From Bolinopsis microptera (lineage: Eukaryota > Ctenophora > Tentaculata > Lobata > Bolinopsidae), in the NCBI RefSeq assembly GCF_026151205.1, contig NC_087083.1:11900944-11964943 (forward strand): a stretch of DNA of 64,000 nucleotides. Reading direction: 5' to 3'. This document shows, one piece after another, positions 1 through 12,664 of the stretch; within the stretch, counting starts at the first letter, position 1, and each line of letters opens with the position of its first letter. The notes under the pieces were generated by a model. The model had not been told where the DNA came from, made no database searches, and saw nothing but the letters and a program-made list of their open reading frames with translations. The translations under genes were made by a program, and so were the position numbers.

Positions 1-482
1 AATACACGATTTCAATTTTATTTTTCAAAGAGTTCTAAATTACATCGTTAAAGTTTGTTTTTAATTCTAACAGTCTCCTTAAATCGTTGTATCCTATATC
101 TAATTCGTTGTATTCTACCTTACTCGGGAATATTATAGCGGGTTAATTTATGACTGGGAAAATTAATGACCGGGAAAAATATGGCGGACTTTCCCAAAAC
201 CCGCCAAATTATCCCGGTCATGTATTTACCGGTGGCCGACCTTTCAAGTTTTTTTTCAGAGGTCAACAAATTTTCAACCGAAATTTCTGTTTTTGTTGCT
301 TGTTAAAGAAGTTATTTCAATTTACAGTTATTGATATTACTCAGAAATAGAAAAAAAATACACGTCTATTTAAAGGAAAATAAATCTAAGCAATAATAAG
401 TCAAATCTTCATTAAAGCGTATTCTCATTCTCATTATCGCTAATGTCCCCGCCATTCGCATTATTGAAATCCCCCTGAGCTG

Positions 483-1648
483 CTAACCGTCAAATTCGAA
501 GTTGTATTGTTGTCTTAACAAGACTTTCATTTTGTCCGCTAATAGTAGAGGCTCTTACGGGCAAAAAGACGTGTTTTCTGCTACGAGTTTAGAGACCTAA
601 CCGCTAATTGGACACAATAGTATGATGTCTAAGGATCGATAATATGTTAAGAAGTATAAATTTGGCCTTATTAGTCACGTGCTATACCAATGCGCGTTTT
701 AAACTTTGACAGTCTATTACTCTAAGGCAAATAGAGTAATTATATTCATATTTTGTCAGCAATAAGATCACATTATTTTCTATTTAGTGTGAAAATATGA
801 GCTAGAACGGACATAATCTCGCTGAGTTATAGCTGTTTGAAATTTATGATGAACGCGCGGGTGCCAATTGATAACAACTAAATGCTTTTGCGCGTAGTGC
901 GCGTCGAAAATTTGGCAAAAACGCTTGCGGAGTGACAATATTCAAACTTCGATAAAGTATATGAAGTGGGTACTTCTCGGAAAGGAAAAATTTAGGCAAA
1001 CACGATGTGACTATTTTTGGGTTGATTTAATACAACTGCAAAAAATTATTCAAACTTCAAGCAAAAAAGTCAAAATTTTTACCACTTTTTTGGATTTTTA
1101 CCTCAGAACAAATAGAGGGATTTGTTTTATTTTTATACAATCTTGTGCGGCTGTCTTTTAGCTATCTTTACGCAAGTTTTGCCGACATGCCAACAAAATT
1201 AACTTGCTCAAAATATCAAAAAACATGGTTTTTTGGCCTATTTTTGGCCCAAAAATCGGTTTTTTTTGCGATTTTACCCCAGAACAATCAGTCCAATCAT
1301 CTTGAAACCACTTTCAATCGATTCTACGGTCAAAAATACGTCTAGTAAGGTGTATTTGGGGTCCCTAACGTATCGAGCAGACAATGCCCGTAAGAGCCTC
1401 TACTATAATGGGGCTACTGCTCTGAAGGTCAGCCGGAGCTTAATTTCCTGCCCACCGCTTGGTATTGGGGAACGTCTTGGCTTTGCATCTTCAACTGCTC
1501 CAGTAATCAATCCACCGTGGACCATGAAATAGTGGCACAGTTTACTCACTTCTAGCGGGATGTGGCCACAAGTTACTTTAACGGGAAAAACTCCCTCTTT
1601 CTTTAGTCTACACACTGCACACGAGAAGCGATCAATCTTTAGAGACAT
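483..1648 (-). pseudogene. Small transposon-borne ORF split by the nested element
   Basis: Reading minus from an ATG at 1648, the frame has a CxxC pair (CAVC) and then the pattern IPLEVSKLCHYF, GGLITGAV and RSPIPSGGQEI. From memory, this resembles an uncharacterised protein segment seen repeatedly near invertebrate transposons. The frame stops at 1404-1406 only because the nested TIR element begins there. On its far side the same frame continues at 542 and ends at a TAG at 483-485, giving about 100 residues in the uninterrupted form. Function is unknown. The stop-generating insertion is seen directly; the family likeness is recall only. Confidence 0.5.
545..1403. mobile_element. Nested TIR element inserted in the outer transposon
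   Basis: The left end GTAGAGGCTCTTACGGGCA (from 545) is the exact reverse complement of the right end (to 1403), and more diverged inverted homology continues inward. TA flanks both ends (543-544, 1404-1405). Removing the element and one TA rejoins the minus-strand ORF of the outer element in frame, which independently supports the boundaries. The 859-bp interior has runs of A and T and no convincing ORF, so it is non-autonomous. Confidence 0.8.
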
Positions 1649-2048
1649 TATTATTATAATATATACATTATATATTATTATTATTTTCGTTTTCTTCTAT
1701 AACATATAGATTGTTTTCTTCTCTACGATTCACTGATTCATGGGCAAGAGAAGTGAGAATCACGGTCCACCCTGAAATCTGATTTCTATAACCAAATTGT
1801 GATTTTTTTAACGAAATTATGGTAGCAACCGCCAATAAAGTTACAGCCCTCCATCCACTGCTTCAAAAGTCTTCTCTAGCACATATGAGACTTCAGGTAA
1901 AATATGATGATCACCACCCCCTTGGAACCCCATAATCTGAGTCGGCGGGTTTTTTTTGTGACTGGTAAAATTTTTGACCGGGAAAAATATGGCAGAATCT
2001 TCCAAAACCCACCACTTTATCCCGGTTATAATATTCCCGAGTAAGGTA

Positions 2049-2804
2049 TATTTAATTCAACTATTTTTTTACTAAAACAAAAGTTTCGCCCTGGTTGCAC
2101 GATCAATCTCCCCAGAATCGACATTAGGGACACTCTAAGTCTAACATCAGACCTGATATTTAACGTACAGACTAGAGAGTGTCTCAAAAAAGGCAACCAA
2201 GTGATCAGTGTTAGTACCTCAAGAACGGTTTTGAGAAAAGCATTTATTATTTACAGGGGCTGTATACAGGGTATGACCTCAAAGCTCCAGAGTCCGTGAA
2301 CATTTTACAAACCTCAAGTTCATTCGAGTGGGGTGTGGTAGCATCATGGCACTTTTTTTACAAATTGTCTGACAACTCGATTATTGTTTACACTTTACGC
2401 TATCGGCTTGTTCTTCGTTCTTGGTCTCAAAGTGAAAATCGTGTGATGTTAAGCTTGGACCACCAACTCTTTTTCTTGCAAATCGTCTCAGGAGTCATGT
2501 AAATGCAATAAGCAATTTATTGCAATTCTCATGTGCTTATTGGGTTCTTTATTGACTCTAACAGACCTGCTTGTTCGTTAGCATGAAGATATGGAACACA
2601 ACCATACTCATGATCCCTTGGTGAAAGAGAAGAAGCAACTCATAATTTCGTTAAAGAATAGGCATAATTCCGAAGGAGTTCATTGGGGCTAAAAATCTGG
2701 GACACGTTGTTCTGGGACAGAACGAATCAGTCTAAGTGATGAATTAAGAGGCACGGTTTAATCGTAAGCTCAATTATGCAAATCTCATGGTTAATTGCAG
2801 ACAA
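2049..2804. other. No gene recognised
   Basis: This unique-looking stretch between the TIR transposon and a dispersed repeat has only short unconvincing frames. I see no splice-bounded exon, RNA gene or transposase motif. Confidence 0.5.
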
Positions 2805-2894
2805 CAGTTAACAACTCGAAAGCTGCAAGCTCAGATAAGGTAGTTTCAGTGATCTGCACTCTGCAGATTATTTAGTTTAAGTAAACTCTATAGC
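2805..2894. repeat. Dispersed ~85-bp repeat, copy 1
   Basis: The block from CAGTTAACAACTCGAAAGC to ACTCTATAGC recurs at 7362-7444, and again at 20177-20245, where it is split by the foldback element and resumes at 21593. The copies differ by a few substitutions and a small insertion. It is part of a dispersed repeat family whose other boundaries I cannot place. Confidence 0.65.
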
Positions 2895-3047
2895 CATACT
2901 GACCAACAGAGAAAATATCTTGAAGGGGCATACATTTTGATCTAAAAGAGGGCTTCTTTTGATTGGTCGGCGTTGACAGTAAGCCTTCCTTACGGTGGCT
3001 TTCGCAACGCGTCCCCATTTCCCCAACTCTTGCTGTAAATGCTGCTG

Positions 3048-5470
<2,423 letters not shown>

Positions 5471-6176
5471 ACGGAAAATAGAACGTAAAACATGCATTAC
5501 AGAAAGTCATTTTTGATTTTTTTCACGATAATATGTTAGGTTTAAAACTGATTTGATAATTGAATACGTCATTGTCTAGCATTTTGAAACCAAACTTCCC
5601 AGATAACTTGACTCGCATTTAATTGGTCTCGAGTCGAAACCACATAGACTTGTATCGTATTGGGTAGGTTATCCATAAGATGGATGAGGAGGCTGGCCAT
5701 ATTTGTTTTCACATGTGGTATTGATTTGTTGACTTGAATAGAATCAGATTTGTGAACCAATGTCACAGCTCACAGTCTCACTTCCTAAACATTAACGCAC
5801 ACAGTCATATCAGTATCTAACTTATAAGTCTACTAGAAAGCCCGTGGTAACAGGGACGAAGCTAGTAGTATTCTTTGAAAGAAAGTTTTAATCGCATCAA
5901 AAAATATCCATCTCAACCGAAGATACAGCCGATTTAAATATAAAACACTTTAAACACAACGTAATTACCACAAAACCGATCAAAATGACGTTAAAAAGAA
6001 TCTTTGCGCGTGCGTGTGGGCATTAAAACACCGTTGCTACGGAACCTTTTGGTTGTTACATTAATTCCTATTTTCATCTAATTTGCACGTGGGCGGTCGT
6101 ACAGTGTACAGACAAAAAGAATCTTCTGAATTATAGTAGAGATTGACATCTTAATTAATGTGACCCCAATATCAGA

Positions 6177-7099
6177 ATGAAGATAACAATATATCTAACT
6201 GTGCTGGTAGCAGTGGTTGCTATTGTGTTGCTGTACACGGATAACAGTCTGAGTGAAGCATCTAGAAGAAGGAGCACATCATATTCGTGAGTATACTGTC
6301 ACAATGTAACACTGTCACAATGTTATAAATATGTAGCTGGAAACTGCACTCTTTCTCTCTTTGGGGTCTGAAAACGAACCAATCCTAATCCACGAAATGG
6401 ATATGAGCTCTCGGTGATTCGATTTAAACTTGAGGACATTTGTTATAACATTAGGTTATCTCACAGGAGCAGAAGGAGGTCGATTAGTTACGATACTCGA
6501 AGATCTTCCAGTACTTCCTCGACAGGATCTAGCGAGGGGAAGCGCGGGGAAGTTCTTTGGTTTTGTACATTATTCTTCTCCATGATTATTGGCCTGTCAT
6601 GTTGGATTTTACCGCAAATCATGCAGATCCACACAATCAGGACAGGTGATAGTATCACCTGCAGCTTCCAGTTCCAGTATACTGGAAGCTGCAGGTGATA
6701 CTGGGAGTACCCTCCAGCACAGTACCCTCCTACCTCCTACAAACTGCTGCTAATCCTACAGTAATTAGGCTCTCATACCCTCCTACCTCCTACACTGCCT
6801 GCAATCCTACAGTATTAGGCTCTCAGTACCTCCTACCTCCTACACTGCTGCTATCCTTACAGCAGTGGCCTCAGTACCCTCCTACGTCACCACACTGCTG
6901 CTAATCCTACAGTAGTTGTGCTCTCAATACCCTCCTCCCTACCAACCATCTGTTATAAGCTTACCCTCCTCCTCCTCCTTCGAACGAGACAGTACCGGGG
7001 ACAGTGCAATATCCATCTGATGCTGCAACAAGTGATCAAGCGCCGCCCTACGCAGCTGCAGCTATTATTTCTCCACCAAACGCTGAATCGGATGTCTGA
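6177..7099 (+). pseudogene. Pro/Tyr-rich membrane protein gene, unit 1 copy (frame broken)
   Basis: Exon 1 (6177-6286) is identical in layout to the intact copy at 18980: an ATG, a hydrophobic signal-peptide-like stretch and a GTGAGT donor at 6287. Exon 2 starts at 6467 after TTATCTCACAG. Relative to the unit 2 copy, exon 2 carries several one-base insertions or losses (an extra G near 6540 and 6550, base changes in the CCTCCTACCTCC repeats) that scatter the tail over three frames. The stop equivalent to unit 2 is near 7097. It is either a true pseudogene or a good gene with assembly indels; the homopolymer-type errors favour the second reading. Confidence 0.7.
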
Positions 7100-7361
7100 G
7101 ACGATAGCACCACCACGAAATAGCCCACCGCCTACCTACAGCAACGTCATCCATTCTTGAAGTTTACAGTGTGTTAATGATTTTATAGTGAGGGTTTTAA
7201 GATAAAATAAACTGGACAATGATTGAGATGTACATGTTTGTAATACCAGTAAGACAGTTCGCACGTGAGATTGAATGAGAGATATTATAAGTTATAGTTT
7301 TAAATTCCTTGTCTGTTTATTTCGCGGTTAGGATAACTTTTGACCTAGAAAATAAACTCAA

Positions 7362-7444
7362 CTGTTAACAACTTGAAAGCTGCAAGGTCATATAAGGTAG
7401 TTTCAGTGATCTGCAGATTACTTAGTTTAAGCAAACTCTATAGC
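7362..7444. repeat. Dispersed ~85-bp repeat, copy 2
   Basis: Same block as at 2805-2894, here in unit 1 downstream of the membrane-protein gene. It is uninterrupted and gives the empty-site sequence for the foldback insertion seen in unit 2. Confidence 0.65.
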
Positions 7445-7560
7445 TTTAGTAGACGGTTGTACTCTGATAAATAAAGATGACACAAACATCTGAACATCCG
7501 GTTCTCCCACTTTTTCAACCAAAAGAGGATTATTGAACCATTTGTTTGATTGTTATTCAT

Positions 7561-8290
7561 TATGCAATCATCAAACGACTTACAAATTAAAATAAATGAT
7601 AAACTTACTCTAAATCTCTTCACTTTACAGCCCAACATTACTTCCAAAACGGGCGGCCTTGCTAGGACAGGTTAAAGATTCTCTAAACCACATAACCTAA
7701 ACCGCTTGCTGGATTGATTATAAAAACTGAAATGTTATGTTACATATAATGCCTCATGGTTATCCTTACCCTATTGGCTATTAAGAATACGTATTTTTTA
7801 ATAGTGTGGGTGTGCCGAGTTTAAACCCAAGGAATTTGCCCAAGGTACACTTTTTACACAATTTTACACAATTTTACACAATTTTACACTTTACACAACT
7901 GAGTGGGAATATTCAGACGATAGTGACTTTGCTGACGAGGACATCGAGAAACTGAGAACTTTCCTTCCTGCTGTGAAGGAGGTTCTCAAAGACTGGAACC
8001 TCCAAGTAAATGAAAGTAAAACTGAATTCAGTTACCTTCTACCTGGCGAAAAAAAAATCCGATAAAGACACGAACGGTCAGCTATTAGCTAATAACGAAC
8101 CATGGCGAAGTAATAAGTCACTAGGTTGCTTACTGTGTACTGAGAAGGACATTCAAAGAAGGAGAATCCTAGCTGAGATTGCTGTTTAAGAAGTTTGAAA
8201 AAGTATGGTTGTCCGGTAAGAAAATTTCCCTTGAGAGAAAGCTGATGTTATATGATGCTCAAGTTGTATCTGTATTGATTTATAACTCAA
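7561..8290 (+). pseudogene. LINE remnant (ORF1 end and RT tail), unit 1
   Basis: This is the decayed counterpart of 21717-22570. From 7901 the frame reads WEYSDDSDFADEDIEKLR and then DWNLQVNESKTEF, the YxDD box and following helix of a non-LTR reverse transcriptase. The short segment at 7561-7770 corresponds to the ORF1-like piece in unit 2 but is frameshifted here. A small tandem repeat of ATTTTACACA lies between them (about 7860-7898). The RT sequence is cut off at the duplication junction. Confidence 0.6.
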
Positions 8291-8389
8291 ACGGAAAATA
8301 GAACGTAAAACATGCATTACAGAAAGTCATTTTTGATTTTTTCACGATAATATGTTAGGTTTAAAACTGATTTGATAATTGAATACGTC

Positions 8390-9180
8390 TGTTGTAAAGT
8401 AGTATTGTTAGGTTCTCGGATAAATTAACTTTTTTACGGCGAAATATGTAATATAGGAGGGTTTGCGTGTTAAAGTATTTAGGAGCACTTTATTTGTAAA
8501 ATGTTTGGTAGTAAAGGGACCGTTACACATTTCCGGTAGTGCGATATTTCGTGTAATAGTTTAACTGTTTTAACAGGTGGTTTAGTATCTAGAAAGTTTT
8601 GGTTTGCATTTCGTTTTACACGGGTTGACTGTATTTGGTTGACTGGCAAACCTGCTGTCAGACTTACTGCCAGATTATAGTTTGGCCGCGCTTGTGCACC
8701 TGACTTACAGCTAGGCCTTGTGGTTGGTTCTCGCGACCACAGGATGACTGTTCAGTGGAGTGCTCAGCGTCTAGACAGTGTCTTAGACGCTGGTGCAGGC
8801 TGGCTGCGTTAGGCCGACACGCGTTGTGGCGTGACGTAAGTTTTGGGAGCATACCCGGAGAGCCGGATGTGAGAGCTCACTTCTTAGTTGCCTCTTAATA
8901 ACTTTAAAGGATTCGAATTAACGGTAGCCAGTTTTACTGAGCACTACCAGTTGTGATTTGGACACGTCGTGTGATCTATAATCACGTTAATCGATTAGAG
9001 CGAACACTTGGAAGTTTTTATCATGTTGACGTTCAACTTTGTATTACTTTTTCCTTTTAATTAATTATCCTTTTTAATATACTCGTTTCATTTCTACCTT
9101 ACGGTACGCCCTGCCGTTCGTGCTTCGTGACTAGAGCTTGACTAGCATACACTAAATACCAGGAAACTCAGTTTTCTATA
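8390..9180 (+). repeat. 5' LTR
   Basis: Begins TGTTGTAAAGTAGTATTG and ends ...CAGTTTTCTA(TA), matching 17584-18369. Differences from the 3' LTR are mostly single-base gains or losses (for example an extra base in the GGAGGG/TTTGCG stretch, and GTCTTAGACGC against GTCTAGACGC) plus a few substitutions. LTR copies are identical at insertion, so an indel-rich but substitution-poor pattern suggests sequence error as much as age. Confidence 0.93.
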
Positions 9181-9182
9181 TC

Positions 9183-9200
9183 TGGAGGCCACTTTTAGTG
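9183..9200 (+). promoter_or_regulatory. Candidate primer-binding site
   Basis: TGGAGGCCACTTTTAG lies two or three bases after the 5' LTR. It starts with TGG, the complement of a tRNA 3' CCA end, in the expected place for minus-strand primer binding. I could not assign the tRNA. Confidence 0.5.
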
Positions 9201-9675
9201 TTGCTATTTTTGCTCGTGATCCTTCTAGTATCACCTATATTCCGTATAGTTTCGTTTAAGATCCTAACGTTTCTCATTTGATAAGCTAAGTTCGGTGTAC
9301 ATCGCAGTGCAGAAGAATTACGTGGAGATTGTTCGAGATCTTCAGTACTTCCTACTGGACTTGGTAAGTGTTGCTACACATTTTGTGGTACCTGTATAAT
9401 CCAGTTGAGTGCGATCGTTTTGACGAGCACCTAGTTTTACAGCCGCTTGTAGACTTCAGTACTTATTACCTAGATTGTCAGTGAGATTTGCGTAGATTTA
9501 GCAACCTTACTTTTCGTACATCTACTCAGGATTGATAGACGTAGAAGTTACAGTTCCAGTAAAGCAAAGTAAAGTCTTGACTAAGGATTTTCCAGCAACG
9601 TGAAGAGTACGCCTGTTCCAGTACTTATCTACTCTAATTGTAAGTGTACTTTTACATTTAGATTCCACTTTTAGC

Positions 9676-11010
9676 ATGTGTGATAGTTATGCAGCTGAAA
9701 TTGGATGTGGGCGACGTTGATTTTAGAAAGGGGTAAGATTCAGTCTAGCATAGATGAAATAATGAAGGAGATAGATGGTTTAGATGCTGGTACAGATAGC
9801 AATAGCATTTCCGAATTAGAAGATAAGTTGAAGGACTTACATTCAGCTTTAGAATGCCTGCAGGATAAGATTGATAATGCACGGCCTAAACCAGTTAAGC
9901 ACAGTTACTACGCCCCTCCAGCTAGTTCTAGCAGTATATTTCAAGAGAACGTGCACGTTATGAATCCTGTTATTAAATCCGAGCAGGTTCAGTTTAGAAA
10001 CGCGAACACCGAGGATGATTTTGGTAACAGTATTATAACCCCATTGAATAGTTCAGTAGCTGGTCCACATTTGACAGGTGCCAGGCCTCCCAAGCCTCCT
10101 TATTTTGACACTGGATCTAATTTCATCAGATTTGCCAGGCGGTTCAAGGAGCATTTGATTCTGTGTGGACATAGCGGTGGTTCTGATATAGCACGTATAT
10201 GTTGTCGTACATTCGTTGTGAATCCACTTGGGAAACACTGCAGAAAATCTCTCTCAGGGCCGGAAGAGAAATGTAATATCGATCTTCTCGTTAAGCGATA
10301 CTCAGAGAGATGTTTCCTTCTACTCAATCTTGGGCCTTTAGAACTGAGCTCATGTCGTTGCGTCAGTTACCAAGTGAGAACCTCCAGCAGTTCATTGCAC
10401 GTATAGAGGAGCTTGCTTTGAAGCTGGGTATGACTGCGAGTCTGAAAAAGGACGAGAGTTGTATGCATTGTTCTGGTTGTAGGAGCTCGTGACATAGCTG
10501 TAAGGACTAAGCTTTATGAGTCCCAGTTACATTCCTATAGTGAGGCGGTTAAACTAGCAATCCACACTGAGCGTATAACGTTAGCCGTTGGTGGTGAACC
10601 AGGTGGTTTCACTCAGGCCCCGGATACGATTTTCGCTGTAAATAATTCTGGGTTAGATGGCCAGAGAGCTAGGGTTCCAGCACCTGGGCAAACACGTAAC
10701 AACTTGATGACGAGCACAAGCCAGGAGAGTTATCGTCCTGAATGTCCTCCTTCCCAGTCGGGAGTTAAACCAGCACACTGGACATTCATGGACTCCTAAT
10801 CTAGTTAGCAATAGTTTTAGGGGTGGTATGAGGGATGATGATCGTAGAAACACGCCTGTTCAATCACGTTATCAGCCAGCTCGCAATTACGTGGGTAATT
10901 CGAGTAATCGGGGATCACGTAATGTTCGCCCTCAGTTAGAAGGTTGTTGGAGTGTGGTGATAGTGGGCATTTTCCAGAGAAACTGTCCGAGCAGATTTGC
11001 TGGTAGTTAG
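9676..11010 (+). pseudogene. gag: gag (capsid and CCHC nucleocapsid), frameshifted
   Basis: A plausible start is the ATG at 9676. The body has a coiled-coil-like N-terminus (about 9730-9890), then a PPKPPYFDTGSNFIRFARRF segment typical of retrotransposon Gag, and LRQLPSENLQQFIARIEELA across a frameshift near 10310. The basic, Asn/Arg-rich end contains a CCHC knuckle near 10943-10990. Its parts (GCW, then ECGDSGHF, then the last Cys) lie in different frames, so at least two indels fall inside one 14-residue motif. At least five frame changes occur across the gene. Gag forms the particle core and binds element RNA. Confidence 0.7.
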
Positions 11011-12664
11011 AGCTAGATATCAAGACAGAGGGTCTGCATATCAGAATGGTCATGCAGCATCGTGGGAACAGAGCGTATAGACCTCGAAATCAGGGGCCTT
11101 TAAACTTCTAAAGGGTGGCCCTAGATTTAAAAAGGAGGTCACCCGCGGTCAAAAAACACACGTTACTATGAAGATTGTAACGAGATTGGGGGCAGTAAGG
11201 AAACTGCATTTGGTTGGAGGAAATTGTGCGGGTAGATCAGCAAAATTTCTTCGTGGATACGGATCATCCATTTCTATAGTTGCGGAATCATTTGTCAGAT
11301 TAGAGGATAAGGTCGAGAGGTTGTATCATGTAATCTCAAGCTTAAGTCTTTTTCGGGAAATAACATAAAAACTTTCGGCAGATTAAGCTTCCAGTGGTTA
11401 TTGGCCGGGAAAATCTTTGAACACAGCGTTTGGTTGTTTCTGAATTTCATGGATGCAGAGAGGTTCTGATAGGCAGGGATTGATGTTTGATCAGGGGATC
11501 AATATTAATGCAGGGATAGATTACCCATGGGGGGTATACTAACAAGGGGTTCATCGTGTTTTAGACACCCACTAAACCCACTAGCGCTGAGAAAGGGAGT
11601 AGCAATGAAACAGTAAATTTTACCCCCTCACGGGGACTCACATACAAGGGGAAATTTTTGCGACCAAATCAACGTGATACGTTTATGGCCAGTTAGAACC
11701 CAAATAAAACGGTTGTAGGGACCATATTTACAGCGCACTCCCATACGTCTGGGACAAATGGTCCCTGTTAGAGACATGAAAATCCCAGAAAGGCCCCGTG
11801 AAATAAGTAAGAGAACCCGGCGGGCAAGATAAGCCAGTAGAGTTTGGGGAGGGAGTGAGAAATAACCTGGAAAAGTTAAAAACGAACATCTATTTTTCAG
11901 TGCCCAAGTGAGCAATTTAGCGGGAGCCGCTATTAAAAGGGAAAGGGATGGGAGAGCTTTTTTAACAGTTTAAGTTTTAAAGATTTTTAAATTACGAGGA
12001 AAACAAAATGATCTTCGGAGACGTTGGGAGTATAGAACCCTTTTTTTTTCGATGGAAACAGATTTAGGGTTTTTAATTTCTTGAGGCACATCAGCCAGCT
12101 CAAGGATAACTATAAACCGTAGATGGGTTTCCATCGAGAAGGATTCCGTTTAAGCAGACCAGCCGGAAATGGATAGACAGATTAGAGGTTTGCTTAGATT
12201 CGGGTGTAGTTGAGGAATGCCCTGACCACCTAATTTAATTCTCCCCTTTTCCTGGTGCCTTCAGAGATCGCTCTAGATTAGTTGCGGATCTGAGAATGGT
12301 AAATTTAGAGCTTCAGGATGATATTGATGGAGCTGCCTAACTTGAACCACATTTTAGATAAGTGGGCGATAAGAATCTGTATTCGACAGTGGATTTTGAG
12401 TAATCTTTTCACCAGGTTCCGTATACCAAGGAATCCAGGCATGTCACGGCGTTCATGCACAATCAGAAACGGTATCAGTTTGCTAGAATGGTCATGGGCC
12501 TGAAATCTAGTTCAGCTACGTTTTACTAGAATGGTCATGCGGTTGATAAACGGTCTGGGTATATCAGATGCGTTAGCATTCTTCATAGATGATTTACTGA
12601 TATTCACGCGTGATGTAAAATCTCTCACATTCAGATACTGTCAGTACTCTTTGTTCGTCTTAAG
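11011..12664 (+). pseudogene. pol: pol 5' part (protease, RT fingers and palm), broken
   Basis: The protease region cannot be read. RT is recognisable in pieces: LDSGVVEECPDH near 12195-12230, SRLVADLRMVN near 12272-12305, QKRYQFARMVMGLKSS near 12465-12510, and the catalytic FIDDLL box at 12582-12599. These fall in several frames separated by one-base shifts, and they run straight into the open frame that starts at 12665. All expected RT blocks are present and in order, so the breaks look recent or technical rather than a deletion. Positions 11010-12100 hold no readable motif. Confidence 0.6.

Larger units (their letters stand above)
118..2046. mobile_element. Non-autonomous TIR DNA transposon, TA-flanked
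   Basis: Both ends carry matching inverted termini: the left begins CCTTACTCGGGAATATTATA and the right ends in its reverse complement with one small mismatch/indel. Each end is flanked by TA (116-117 and 2047-2048), the target duplication of Tc1/mariner-like elements. Subterminal blocks with GACCGGGAAAAATATGGC occur near both ends (about 165-190 and 1976-1995). Without the nested element at 545-1403 the element would be about 1.07 kb. No transposase is visible; the only plausible ORF is the interrupted minus-strand one at 483-1648. Boundaries and TSD are read directly from the sequence; the superfamily is inferred from the TA site alone. Confidence 0.8.
5471..8290. repeat. Tandem duplication, unit 1
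   Basis: The unit starts at ACGGAAAATAGAACGT (5471) and the same sequence restarts at 8291, directly after the unit ends in ATAACTCAA. The matching end of unit 2 is at about 22457 (ATAACTCAAAC, then different sequence). Unit 1 holds one copy of the Pro/Tyr-rich membrane protein gene and a LINE remnant. It differs from unit 2 mainly by one-base insertions and deletions. Confidence 0.85.

Noticed and set aside
5569-5766. 65-aa minus-strand ORF also present at 18372-18569
   Set aside because: Duplicated only because the whole unit is duplicated; it has no motif and lies in the putative promoter flank.
6177-7099. Firm pseudogene verdict for the unit 1 membrane-protein copy
   Set aside because: The disabling changes are single-base indels clustered with others that also break gag; sequencing or assembly error is as likely.
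11628-11915. 95-codon minus-strand ORF in the Ty3 element
   Set aside because: Lies antisense in the indel-rich protease/RT region, with no motif; likely chance.
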